Source of the DNA: Epiperipatus broadwayi
Taxonomy: Eukaryota; Onychophora; Udeonychophora; Euonychophora; Peripatidae
DNA length: 64,000 nt
Direction of reading: 5' to 3'
Assembly (NCBI GenBank): GCA_028023455.1
Contig: JAQFVV010000180.1
Span: 2,046,001-2,110,000 of the forward strand
Shown here one piece after another: positions 46,691 through 57,690 of this stretch. The stretch's first letter is position 1, and the number at the start of each line of letters is the position of its first letter. The notes under the pieces are model-generated. The model did not search any database. It saw only the letters and a program-made list of their open reading frames with translations, and was not told the origin of the DNA. Made by a program: the position numbers and the translations under genes.

Positions 46691-47959
46691 ATCTATACTA
46701 TAATTTTACCAAATATGAATCAGATATTAATGATTATTGACCCATCATAGAATGTTCTGACTGATTTTATTCCAGTTGCTATTTCCACTGATTTATTATT
46801 GTATTTATCTAGCCATTTTAATTCAGTATATTTAAATGTGAAAGATTAAGAACAATTTGTATGAATGTTCCATACAATAGTATTAGCATTGAGAAGGGGG
46901 GGGGGGGTGTTTCAATTTTTTTTAAAGCCAATGCATACTTACACATAGATTAAGTTGACCTTAACATAATGCTAAGCAAGGTATATCTAACTTATAATAT
47001 ATTTCAGTGGATCACAAATACAACTAAACAGTTGGAAACAATAAAAGCTTAATAATAATTCCTGAATAGGAAATCGCAGAGCAAGTTATTATCTTTTAGA
47101 AATTGTTTCATGATAGACAAGGGGAGACTAAACAAAGCAATTGAAGTAATCATTTGATTAGAGGCAAGCAAAATGAAAAAGATAACTTGGCAAGACTTAT
47201 GGAGAAATTTGTAGGTTAAATTCTTTTACTGAAAGAAATCAAAAACTTGGTGCTGTGACCATGTTATAATACTTGATTATCATCAGTTGAATTTTGCCAT
47301 TACTTTCCATATCTGTATCCCAATTCATGCAAACATCTCAATATTTACTAATTCATTATAAAAAGAATTCCTTGGTGAAGAGTTAGCATATCTGCCTGTC
47401 ATAGCCATTGTAGGGACTTCAAATCCAATTTTATTTGTAATTATTTTCATGAAGCTTAGGATTTTTCTCTTAGATAGTTGGACATAACACCAAGTATAAT
47501 TAGTTATCAAATTTGTTTTGGGAAACAATCCTTGGCTATAATAAAAATAATGGAAAACCTATAATATCTACCCGCCTGTCAATTGGTAAACCTTAGGAGT
47601 ATTGTTTTTCTTCACTTTTTTATGTAGAATTGTTGGAAATGCTTTTGCCCTGCAGTTACCTATTTATTAAAAGGGCTGTTGATTTTTTTACATCACAAAC
47701 TTTATTTTAATGAGTTCTTTATATCATTAAATAATGCATGACATATGTAATAGAGAAATAGAGGAATGACTTTAAAATATGGCCTTAAAAAATAATGAAC
47801 TAAAATTAAGAGAAGAGTAAAATTATTTTATGAAGATATGAAATTTTTCAGATTGATAATAAAAATTATAATCTTACTGTATCTCCAGTCACCAATAAAA
47901 TTCATAAAATATTGTTTTAGTATATAAATTATCATTATTATCCACTATATCAAAGGCAC
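46691..47959. other. AT-rich DNA, no gene seen
   Basis: It contains a G12 homopolymer at about 46896-46908. Nothing else recognised. Confidence 0.4.
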
Positions 47960-48574
47960 TTTCAGGAATTTTTGTTTAATAGATTGCTTCCAGTCATAAA
48001 TGAATGGTTAATAGAGAGAGATTCAGTGTGGTTTTAGAAAACGAAAGAGCACTAAAGACATGTGTTATTGTTTTTTTTTTGCCAGATAAAAGCCAGAAAA
48101 GTGTCAAGTACCAAAGAATTATTTATATATTGCTTTTATTAATTTGATTAAGACATTTGATTCATTAATCAAACAGATTAAAATTATTTGGTTTTCTGTC
48201 ATAGTTTATTAATATTAGATAGTGTGTACATGATGGAATGAGCCCTGTGTTTCTTTTTACAAAAGGAAAATCTAAGGCATTTGATATGAAACTAGTGTTC
48301 AACAAAGATATATACTTGCACCAACATTGGTATCAATTTTTATGATAATGGTGAACTGTTTATAGGAGTAGTTAATGATACAGGGATCAAAATGGAATAC
48401 AGATTTGATTTGTAATTATAAAAATGAAAACAAGAACTGCGTCTTCTTGAATTTTGGATTTTCAGTATGCTGGTGACTGTGCTATTTTTGTTACTTTGAA
48501 AAAAAAAAACAATTTGTAGAATATACTTAATGTTTTGAATGCAATATACAAAGACTATTTGTATTTTTATATTG

Positions 48575-48925
48575 GACTATTTCCATCATCTAATATATGT
48601 ATTGAATGTCTTTAGAAAAATTTAACTTTATTTAAATATTCCAAATACATTCAACTATTAGTAATAGCACATTAAACAGGTTAGTATATGCACAACATTT
48701 CAAGAGGTATTAGTCTCCCCTCTTCTTCAGGTGTTGCTGGTCTGACCAGTGACAGTATTAGCATGGATTCGAATCTAGGTCCTTAGATTCTTGAGTTTTG
48801 AATTTTTAAGGTAACGCTCTAATCAGCTGAGCCATCCTGATAAAGGCAACAGTCTGTAGTAATTTCATATACCTATCTATGAAGTTCCTCTTAATTTCTC
48901 CACTTTTTCCTAAGAACAGAGTTGA
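48575..48925 (-). repeat. Dispersed tRNA-like repeat, family II, copy 3, inside the RTE relic
   Basis: On the minus strand it has a good A-box (TGGCTCAGCTG, 48834-48824) and B-box (GATTCGAATCC, about 48775-48765). ACCAGCAACACCTGAAGAAG and a tail ending CTAATA-TAGATGATGGAAATAG follow. It is the best preserved of the three copies. The tail contains a CTGAAGA/GAAA stem-loop at 48688-48730. Confidence 0.8.
48688..48730 (-). ncRNA. Hammerhead-like core in family II repeat (candidate)
   Basis: On the minus strand CTGAAGA is followed by a 6-bp stem AAGAGG/CCTCTT with an 11-nt loop, then GAAA, then a 3-bp stem ATG/CAT with a 5-nt loop, then A. This matches the order CUGANGA, helix II, GAAA, short helix III, UH of hammerhead ribozymes. 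The first stem pair overlaps the conserved A9 position and no helix I could be drawn, so activity is doubtful in this copy. Confidence 0.35.
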
Positions 48926-49380
48926 TTAATGGTTTGCATACATTATGTAAAGTCACACAAACCTTCAGGAAAATACAAAGACTATGGTTTATTAATTAAT
49001 GTTGAGCAAGTTCTTTATTAGCTAGTGATGGAAGAAAACTCTTCAGAAACTTTTAGTTAAGATGATTATCACTTTGAAAATATAAGCAAATTTAAATATC
49101 TTGATAGTTTTATAAATAGAAAGATGGCCTTCGATATTAAGGTGCTTCAATAGGCTACATAAATTAAAGAGATAAGATACTTCATCACAGGAAAATAATT
49201 ACTGAAACTAAATTATTTCTATATAGATCTTTTGTTTTACTAATTTATTATGTGACACATAGACACTCGACCAATGCAATATAAACACATTACAAAAGAG
49301 TTAGTTAAGAGTGCTTTGCAATAATGTTAAAAATATAATATTAAGATCATAAAATCAATCAATGTATTTTTCAACTTTTT

Positions 49381-50639
49381 GGATTAAATATGTAAAATAA
49401 ATGAATAATTCAAGATTTCCCAAAAGGATGTTTTATGATGAACTTGAACATGGTTTTTATGGGATAAATAGTGCTTGTTCTTTTTACAAAGATTATCTCA
49501 AATTCATTCTAAAAAAATGCTTAGGTTGATTGTACCTATTGGGAAGATGTGGCAAAGAATAGAATACACAGAAAGTTACAATTAAACATGGTGTTGAAGT
49601 ATTTCATAAAGAAAATTTTTTTGCTGATGAAATTAAAAAACAACATTGGAAAATATTAAATAATTAGAAAAGCATTTTCTATATGCAGACAAATTTGTGA
49701 TTCATATATTGGTTTGTATAGTCGTCACAAAACTCATATTTAGTTAGGCTTTTTTGCTTCTTGCATACCTGCTGTGTATATACAAATTCAACTGTATTCT
49801 ATTATTTCTTAAATATTGTCAAATTTATTATAGTATAATAAACCATTAAATTTGTAATAAAAAGGAGAGGTTGAAGTCATGAATAATCAAAAGAAAGCAG
49901 TTTAGTAGAATAATTTCAATTAAGATTGGAGTGATAATCTTATGATTCTTTGTAACAAAATAAGTAAATTATACCTTCTTTGAATAGTTAATTTTGTTTT
50001 CCTGATATGGAATTTAAATGAAATTTTTCTATCTGCACTTTGATGACATGCATTTTAATTTATCCTATACAATAAAAAATAATTTTTTAGTTATATGCAG
50101 AACCAAACATTTCATTTACATGATATCCTAACTATAATTACCACTTCATTCTTCATTTAAAAAAAGAAATTAGTAAAGAATTTTGCATTTATTTTAATTT
50201 CAAATTAATTTTATTAATATTAGAAATAAAAAAAGGAATTTATTACGTTATATGTGTTACGATTCTTTTATTACATACTTGTAATATTGGGCAGCATTAA
50301 AATGTCATAAGTATACTACAACCTGATATTTAGGATAACAAATGTTATTAAAAAGAGATAACCTAAACTTAAAGTTCTTTAATTCAGAATATGGAATAAA
50401 ATCCATCTTTATAAAAAACCATGTACTCCCAAGTATGAGACATCATAATAATATTAATAAAAATAAAATTCTTCTAATATTCCAGATCAATTGTAATACA
50501 TGACTAAGTCAACAATGAGTTGATCCTTCTGGAATCCATTTATTTATATGTTAATAACCAGGATCCTTATGTATCCACTTGACTATGACAGTACTTTTTA
50601 ACACGATTCTATTGTGTCCATATAATTTACAGAAATTTG
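49381..50639. other. AT-rich DNA with one dispersed-repeat fragment
   Basis: The GAGGGCAGTA block copy 3 lies at about 49790-49945 (AATAATCAAAAGAAAGCAGTTTAGT). No gene seen. Confidence 0.45.
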
Positions 50640-52060
50640 TTTATACTCATATTTGTCTAGCAACCTAGATAATGCATATGAATGTCTAATATCATTTATT
50701 TGGACTCAGACTCATAGAAGTTGAGTATACTCATCCACCAGAGTTTTCGCTGACTCATGGGATATGGTATTGGCTTCTAGGTTGTCAATATTCTTAACAG
50801 AATCATATGGTCAATATAAATAAAACCCACTCATGCAGATACTGATGAAACTTTTTAACTGCATATATAATAACCAGAATTTTTTTCTCTATCTTTGTTT
50901 AATTTGCTTTGACTATCAATAAGATTCTGGATGTATAAACTATCAGGCATTCTCTCCATAAATCTAATATAAAATAATAGTTCTAACATTGTATTTGGAA
51001 GCATTCATAAATGCTACTAATTCTTAGTGATTTCTATAGTATGGTTTAACAAGCTTTTAATTTTGTTGAAAGACTCCATGTCTATCATTTCTTCTTCAAG
51101 AAATCATACAATCAAGTTGTCAACATAAGCTTTTCCTTTTAAAATCTCTTGAAGAAATTTAATAGTCTTAAAAAAAAATCTGCAAATTCTTAACATTTTT
51201 AGATTTAGGTGCATTTTCAAAAGCACTATCTTTTCTGGTATTAGATATTTCCCTTTACATCAGCTACAAATTTAATTTCAATTGTTCACCAAATACATTT
51301 TAATGCACTTAGATGTGCTCCAACATTATTTAAATGCTCAAAAACTTTATTCACATATATATATGTCTAATTTAATCTCCATTTCTAGCATTTTTAATAT
51401 ATCATCTAATATGGGATAATTTCTTCTATACATTGTCACACCCCATACATTTTGATTTGAAACATACTTAGTGCAATAATTAGCTCAAAAGAAAGTTTGT
51501 TTTATTTAAACAATTTCAAATGTATATTGAATATTAGAAGTTTTGCTATCCTCATTATCAGTGATAAAAAGTGAACTTTAAATCAAGCTTAGCAAAAAAT
51601 GATGGAAGTAATGTTGAAGCACCTTTATTAATATATTTATTAAGTACTTCTCATTAATTACCAGTTGGGTGAATATTCCCTTCTGATTTGAATATTACTA
51701 ATAGTGTTACTATTAAAATTAATTCCTCAATAGATATAATTATTTTTTTGTCAACTAAATCTTTGAGCATTTCTTTCACTTTAGGGTTTAAAACAAAAAG
51801 GACTTTCATAGATAGTTAGATGACTGGATGAGTGTTTTTCATTATGTCAATAATATGCGATATTTCCAGTGATTAAATTGCCCAATTTTTTAACTTGATA
51901 AAAATTGCAGCTATATTTTGGAGCCTATGCTACACCTCTACATCTATGTCCAATTTTCTATTTATAAAAGTTATGGGTTTGAACTTCATTGATAGGATTT
52001 TTTGAAACTCATGTGCCTTTCATTTCATGGCCATCATTTACTTTAAAAATAAAGTATATT
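50640..52060 (-). pseudogene. Ty3/gypsy pol relic, third copy of the AT-rich family
   Basis: On the minus strand, the RT entry MLKDLVDKKIIISIEE is at about 51770-51720. A FKSEGNI remnant, then LNKYINKGAS, and FAKLDLKFTFYH (motif A, about 51590) follow. An ILDD remnant lies near 51415. RNase H-like pieces FNKIKSL, MNASKYNV and a YAVKKFHQYLH-like end are at 51080-50840. LNKYINKGAS is nearly identical to motifs in the relics at 3.9 and 39.05 kb. All three lie on the minus strand. No LTRs identified. Confidence 0.7.
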
Positions 52061-54121
52061 TTTTAAATTGTTAATTTTAAAATTGTTAATTATAATTTTT
52101 TAAATTATTTTTATTGACATTTTAATTGTATAATTTTTTTAATAAAAGTACCAAAAATATATATGCATATTGCATATCTATGTTAAAAATATCTGCACTA
52201 TATATGTATGATAAAAGTACATGTAATTGGTTTTTTATCAAAGCATCTCCAGTCATTAGTAATGACCTCAAGGATTTGAGCCAAATGTTTTGAATGAGAT
52301 TACTTAAATGTGTTTCTGAATAATTTTTTTATGCTTGGAATTTTTAACTATACAATTTTTATAAAAGTTCCTACACCGAAACAATTTCATTATCAGTTTA
52401 TTTTTAAATATGTTTTTTTATATTCAAATTTATTATGATTATTTTTATTAAGAATCATCAAATTATTTTCAACAATTATGTGAAAAAAATTTCTGTGTGA
52501 ATCACTATAATCTATTTGCCTCTTCATATTATTCAAATACATTAATTATTGTGATGGTGGAGTCTTTCTAATTTATTGCTGGTCACCCCCTTCATCTTCC
52601 ACCAATCTTTCTGTACTTTGTTATGATGTCTTATTTACTTGCAAGAAACATTGTATTTATTATCATATGTGGATATGAAAATGTTTGTTAGTTCATAACC
52701 TATCATAATAAAAACATCAGATAGTCACTTTGGTATCTATTTACAATATTTTTTTTCTAATATATTGACCAGTGGATATTTAAATAAGACCCATTATGAT
52801 GAAAAAGATATTACATTCCATGCTGCTTATGGATGAAGCATTCGAAATAGGTTCAAACTGCCAAATTTATTGTTTGTAATTGGGAGTAGTTTTATTTAGA
52901 TCCAACAACATGTTTTTATTATCTTTGCTGATGTTTAGATGATTCTTCTTGAACAACAGTGCATCAGAAAGCTTTCTTAAATTGTTGCTTTTTACAGCCT
53001 TATTTATATATTTTATTACATGCTATTTTCTGAAGTATTTATTATTATGTTGTTATATGTGCAATATGTTTTGTATTGTATAAAAAAGACTCATGTTTTC
53101 AGTTCTATTTGTGTGTGAATTTAATCTAACACTTGAATTTTTTTTCTTTTAGGTAGGTTAGTGTTCAGGATATCAGACTTAAAGAAAGAATCAATGTCTA
53201 GTTTCAAAAGGTTACACAATATGTCAAGATAGAAGCACTGAGATTATACTGTGGATCAAATCACTACAACTTGTAAAAAAGAAACTCTTTTTGACATTTT
53301 TACCATAATATTGAGGATAATATTTGAATTACTGCTAAAAGCACCTCTCTTACCTTTTAATTAGTGACAACTAGTTGTTGAGAAATGGGGGAAAATGTGA
53401 TAATTGTTATCTAATATTTACTACATTTGCAGCAATAGATCATAACACAGTGATAAATGACAATCATGACTATCATATGATACGATGACTACAAACATAT
53501 GAGATCTTTTAAAATAAATATATGAAATATATACAAAGTAATGATTACCCAGGAAATTAGCTTAATATAAAAATAACTTGATGCATATCAATTATTGAAT
53601 TTCTCTTCAGTAGAGTTTTTTTTTGTACATAATATTTTTACTGAATTGTCTATATGATATATATCGGAATACAACATTATGTTTAGGCTTTAAAATTTTA
53701 TTTGATTAATGAAATTTGTTTTTTTTTAAAGTGATACTTATGATAATTATTAATAATTAATTAACATTTTTACTTACTTTAGTATTCCACAAAATGTATT
53801 TAGTATTTAAAAAGTTTGACAAAAACTCCAAAGTGAAGTTTTAATATCATGATCCTTTTTTTGCTGCTACATTATGGCAAAATATTAATCATTTCACTAA
53901 GATTTTGAAGATCTGTATGAACACTAACTTCTCTTCCTGATAGCCAATAGAAATTAGGCAATAGAGTAATATTATTAGACAATAATATTTAAAAGTAATT
54001 TGCATAGTTTTTCATTGTGTGCCATCTTTTTAACATAATTCTAACATTTCCCGTTTTAGTGCTAAAATTAAAAATATTTATTGAATCTCAAATTCTTGTG
54101 TTTTAAAAAAATTTTCTTTAG
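52061..54121. other. AT-rich DNA upstream of the zinc-finger frame
   Basis: No gene recognised. Candidate 3' splice sites (pyrimidine-rich then AG) stand at about 53152, 54059 and 54121; the last is nearest the zinc-finger frame. All frames downstream of 54121 meet a stop within about 50 bp. Confidence 0.4.
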
Positions 54122-54169
54122 TTATATCAAGATTATTATTTGGAATAGAAAATAAATTTGTTTAAAAAA

Positions 54170-54300
54170 GTATAAGAAAGTTCATGAAAAAAAGTCAATT
54201 TTTTACTGATTAATATGTAACTGTTATGAAGAGTTTTTAACTTGGTCAGAAAAAAGTAATTTAAGAAAAAAACATGAAACAATTCATGAAGGGGAAAAGC
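54170..54300 (+). pseudogene. Decayed N-terminal zinc fingers, out of frame
   Basis: A KYKKVHEKKS remnant and a CYEEFLTWSEKSNLRKKHETIH finger are readable here, one base out of phase with the long frame. They end in EGEKP followed by a stop at about 54293. The intact linker sense shows the array once extended further 5'. One or more frameshifts have cut it off. Confidence 0.7.
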
Positions 54301-55731
54301 CATAATTGGAGATTGTGTGAATATAAGGCAAATAATAAAAATAGGGTAAAAAGACATGAAACAATTCATACAGGAGAAAAGATATTACCATGTTCTTTAT
54401 GTGATTACAAGGCTTCTCATAAAAGTATTTTAAAAATACATGAAAGAACTCATACAGGTGAAAAACCTTTTTGTTGTGTGTTATGTGAATATAGGTCGAA
54501 TAGGAAAAGTAAATTAAAAATACATGAAAAATCTCATACAGGGGAAAAGCCTTTTTTTTGCCCTTTATGTGAATACACGACATTTGAAAAATTTAATTTA
54601 AAAAGACATGAAATTATTCATAAAGATATAAAACCATTTTCTTGTATGTTATGTGAATACAAGACATCTCATAAAAGTAGTTTAAAAAGACATGAAAAAA
54701 TTCATACAGGAGAAAAGCCTTTTTGTTGCACTTTATGTGAATACAAGACTAATGATAGAAGTTGTTTAAAAAGACATGAAAAAGTTCATACAGGCGAAAA
54801 GCCTTTTTGTTGTAATTTATGTGATTATAAGACATCTCAAATAAGTAGTTTAAAAAGACATGAGAAACTTCATAGTGGAGAAAAGACTTTTTGTTGCTCT
54901 CTGTGTGAATACAAGACTTTTTATAAAACTTCTCTAAAAATACATGAAAATCGTCATTTGAGAGTAAAACTCTTTCGTTGTACATCTTGTGAATACAAAA
55001 CATATCTTAAAATTAATTTAAAAAGGCATAAAAAACTTCATATAGGAAAAAAGTCTTATTATAAAAGTAATGTAAAGTCACAGAAAAAAGTTCAAATAAG
55101 AAAAAAGGATTACTGTTGCAACTTGCATGAATGCAAGACTTTTCATAAAAAAAGTTTTAAAATATCTGAAAAGCATACAGGAGATAACATTTTCCACTGC
55201 AGTTTGTGTGGGCACAAAACTTCTTGGAAAAATAATTTAACATCATATGAAAAAATTCTCACAGAAGAAAAGGAATTCTGTTGTAGTTTATATAAGTTAA
55301 TAATAGCAGATAACAACAGTTTAAAAAGCTTTGAAAACAGCAACACAGGAGAACAACTTTTTAAATATAGGTGGTGCAATTACATAACTGCAGCACAAAC
55401 ACAGTTATTGGACTATGGAAATAATAGTAGAAAAGATCATTATATTTGTGATGATGAATTTAATTTAACATATAACAGTTTAAAAAAACTTGATGTTAGT
55501 ACATGTGAAAATTCTTTTCAATACAAGTGGCATGATTTTTTGACTTTAGCACAGACACAGTTGAGAGAACATGAAATCAATAGTATAGCAAAGCTATCAC
55601 ACATATATAATAATAAATTTAACTGTCATTTATGTGATCACAAAGCTATAAGTAAAGGTGACTTTGAAACTCATGAAAATAGTCATTTTAGTGATTGGAT
55701 TTTTCTTGAGATCTTAATTCAATTACATTAA
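54274..55731 (+). CDS. C2H2 zinc-finger protein, about nine canonical fingers, eroded C-terminal half
   Basis: A 485-codon frame. Finger 1 (residues 12-32) has Trp for its first Cys. Fingers 2 to 9 (about residues 40-256) are canonical C-x2-C-x12-H-x3-H, most joined by TGEKPF-type linkers with a CEYKT...LKRHEK consensus. From about residue 257 to 450, six or seven further repeats have lost Cys or His residues but keep the frame. The last finger (FNCHLCDHKAISKGDFETH...H, about 452-475) is intact. Poly-C2H2 proteins bind DNA in the nucleus, often as repressors. The first ATG is probably not the original start, since finger remnants precede it. An AATAAA stands at 55841. It could be a living gene that lost its N-terminus, an exon of a larger gene, or a decaying copy. 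Confidence 0.8.
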   Translation: MKQFMKGKSHNWRLCEYKANNKNRVKRHETIHTGEKILPCSLCDYKASHKSILKIHERTHTGEKPFCCVLCEYRSNRKSKLKIHEKSHTGEKPFFCPLCEYTTFEKFNLKRHEIIHKDIKPFSCMLCEYKTSHKSSLKRHEKIHTGEKPFCCTLCEYKTNDRSCLKRHEKVHTGEKPFCCNLCDYKTSQISSLKRHEKLHSGEKTFCCSLCEYKTFYKTSLKIHENRHLRVKLFRCTSCEYKTYLKINLKRHKKLHIGKKSYYKSNVKSQKKVQIRKKDYCCNLHECKTFHKKSFKISEKHTGDNIFHCSLCGHKTSWKNNLTSYEKILTEEKEFCCSLYKLIIADNNSLKSFENSNTGEQLFKYRWCNYITAAQTQLLDYGNNSRKDHYICDDEFNLTYNSLKKLDVSTCENSFQYKWHDFLTLAQTQLREHEINSIAKLSHIYNNKFNCHLCDHKAISKGDFETHENSHFSDWIFLEILIQLH

Positions 55732-55840
55732 ATGTCTTACTACTTTCATTGGGATTATGAATTACTAAATCATTATAGAGACAATCCATTTATCAGTGTG
55801 CTGATAGAAAGTCATATATTTTATTTATTAAGAGAACTAA

Positions 55841-55846
55841 AATAAA
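55841..55846 (+). terminator. Poly(A) signal AATAAA after the zinc-finger frame
   Basis: AATAAA lies 110 bp past the stop codon. In DNA this AT-rich such hexamers are common, so the assignment rests on position only. Confidence 0.4.
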
Positions 55847-56089
55847 AACTTATTGAAAATAATTTAATACTATTATGTTTGTAAAATGAAAATAATAAAA
55901 TACATAAAATAATTATGATGGTTCTTTATATTTTTAAATGCTTTTATTGAAGTTGAAATATCAGTTTGTTTGTTTATTTGTTTTTTTAAGTTTTGATCTT
56001 TTTCAAGTTAGAATGAAATTTTAAAATTAAGGTTTCATATATTTATATTCAATAGAATTGCTTGAAATGTGTATAACTTTGTAACATAA

Positions 56090-56600
56090 GACATTAATCT
56101 TTTCAGTAAGTCATGTAGTTTCTTAGATATAGAACAGAAGGTAGAAAAATAATAAAATTATTAAATAATTTCACATATCTCAGTTATAAATTCTTCGTAC
56201 AACTTTTATTTGTATTAAATAAAGTTTGTAACAGAGTGGTTAGATTTTTTTTTTTCAAAATATATTTAGATTCAATATAACTTGTTAATTTTTTTTACAT
56301 TTGTTTAAAATGTCTATGAAAGTTAATTTTTTAAATAGGTGAATTAGTTTCTTAGATAGAAAGAGCAGGGGGAATTTTTTAAAAATAATTCTCACTATTG
56401 ATTTTATTTGAAATAAAAATAACAAGTAATAAGAAAGTTGTTTATAATATAGAAAAGTTATTTACTGATTTCTTATATATATATATATAATTATGAACAC
56501 ATACTAAATATGGTATACATATTAACTTACTACAGAAATATCTAGTGATATATACAATACAGATATGAAATTGATTTAAAGTAAAATTATATGTATTAAG
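56090..56600. repeat. AT-rich block duplicated at 58195-58750
   Basis: Shared phrases: TGAATTAGTTTCTTAGAT, AGGGGGAATTTTT, ATGAAATTGAT-TAAAG-AAAATTATAT and CAGAAATATCTAGTGAT. A further copy of TAGTTTCTTAGATAT is at 56116. The order is partly rearranged between the two loci. No coding sequence seen. Confidence 0.6.
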
Positions 56601-56880
56601 TGACATTAATTTTTTTAAAACTATTTTGCAAAAATTTGCATGGCTGTTGCTCATTCTTCTGAAACTAAAATTTCTTGGTTTTTTTTTTAGAATTGCAGGA
56701 AAACCAAATGAACTATGTGTGTGCCAATACCATCTTTCTTTGTGGGTCAATTCAATTTTTTTATTAATTTTTCTAGTAAGTCCATTTAATTTTTGTTCTG
56801 CTTAATTTATTAAATTGTACAGAGAAAATAAGGGCATAAATGTTTTAATGACAAAATATAATTAGAAAATAGATGCAACT

Positions 56881-56980
56881 GTCAAGCGTTGGTGGTCGAG
56901 TGGTCAGCACAGCCGCCTTACAAGCAATTGTCCTAGGTTCACTTCCCGGCCGATGCTTTGACACATGAAAAAAAAAAAAA
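56881..56980 (+). mobile_element. tRNA-derived SINE, family I, copy 2
   Basis: It starts GTCAAGCGTTGG, with A-box TGGTCGAGTGG (56893-56903), B-box GGTTCACTTCC (56936-56946) and an A-tail. TAGATGCAACT direct repeats flank it (56870-56880 and 56981-56991). A tRNA-like 5' region with an A-tail and target duplications is diagnostic of a SINE moved by a LINE. Confidence 0.92.
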
Positions 56981-57139
56981 TAGATGCAACTTGCTTTGAA
57001 GATTTTGCAATTTCAAGACTTCATCCCAAAAATAAACATAGTACCATATTTTATATATAAGTAATCAATTTTAGAAGCTTTAATAATTTATTAACATGTC
57101 TGTATTTGTATCAGTGTATACTAGCATGTCTTTGTGTAT

Positions 57140-57690
57140 AACAATGCAATAATTTTAATTGCATCTATAAAATTAGGCTATTATAGAGCAGTCAATGTAA
57201 ATTTTAAAGCTGAGTATAATATGCACAGAAAGGTTGAAGTTGATGAAGCAATCACAAAATTTACTGTGCATAGTACCATGTGGCAATATAAACTTAAAAC
57301 CAATAAAGAGAGATTGCAGGTGGTGAATCTGTGGTGATAGCCACAATAGTTATGTATACCACATGGAATTGTATGAAGACAATGAAATCCAGATTTTTGC
57401 CTATGTCTATGGTATTCATCCTATGAAATCAATGGTTTGCCATATTCACATCACATTATTTTCAAATCTACAGCTAGCAAATGAGCTATATGCAAATAAA
57501 TTATAACTCTGTGGAACAATAAATCTAGCAAGATAGCATCACTGGTGGCACAAAAAATATAAAGAGAGGTGACTCATTTTATTCCAGTTTTGGATAGGCA
57601 AGAAGTCAATTGCTATGGTTACAAATGTATATCCACTTTCTGGAAATGATTTATTTTGTAGCTTTTATTAGGAAGGATCTTTTTTTTATA
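57140..57690 (+). pseudogene. piggyBac-like transposase relic
   Basis: The first frame (57134-57337) includes VEVDEAITKF, with the Asp codon at 57242-57244, then STMWQYKLKTNK, matching the first catalytic Asp block and the QYxPxKP-type block of PGBD transposases. After a shift, SHNSYVYHMELYEDNE and VYGIHPMKSMVCHI follow, then LANELYANKL, CGTINLAR, a KKYKER piece and WIGKKSIAMVTN, the order of CGTxRxNR and WxDKRxV in this family. The central DNFFTS block has decayed to TLFSN. Stops separate the pieces. Once a cut-and-paste transposase; no TTAA-flanked ends were located. Confidence 0.6.

Larger units (their letters stand above)
47960..49380 (+). pseudogene. RTE/BovB-like LINE reverse transcriptase relic
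   Basis: Motifs in order on the plus strand: ESQCGFRKRKSTKDM after a shift (about 48020-48060), LYIAFINLIKTFDSL (48120-48165), RYILAPTLVSIF (48305-48345) and FQYAGDCAIFVTL-like at 48460-48500, where the second catalytic Asp position reads Gly-Asp. After a 350-bp interruption, TKTMGLLINVEQV-like follows at about 48975, then ISKFKYLDSFINRKMAFDI near 49085-49140. The run from GFRKxxST to the KFKYLGS-type box is typical of RTE-group LINEs. Stops and shifts abound. Confidence 0.68.

Noticed and set aside
53152-54274. An upstream coding exon for the zinc-finger gene
   Set aside because: Good pyrimidine-AG sites exist, but every frame after them meets stops before the long frame. Unsupported without transcripts.
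54136-55379. Minus-strand frames under the zinc-finger gene
   Set aside because: They are shadows: the repeated finger codons read backwards give repeated EFFHVF-like phrases.
56881-56980. A functional tRNA gene
   Set aside because: Pol III boxes are present, but no cloverleaf with acceptor pairing could be drawn. An A-tail and target duplications mark it as a SINE.
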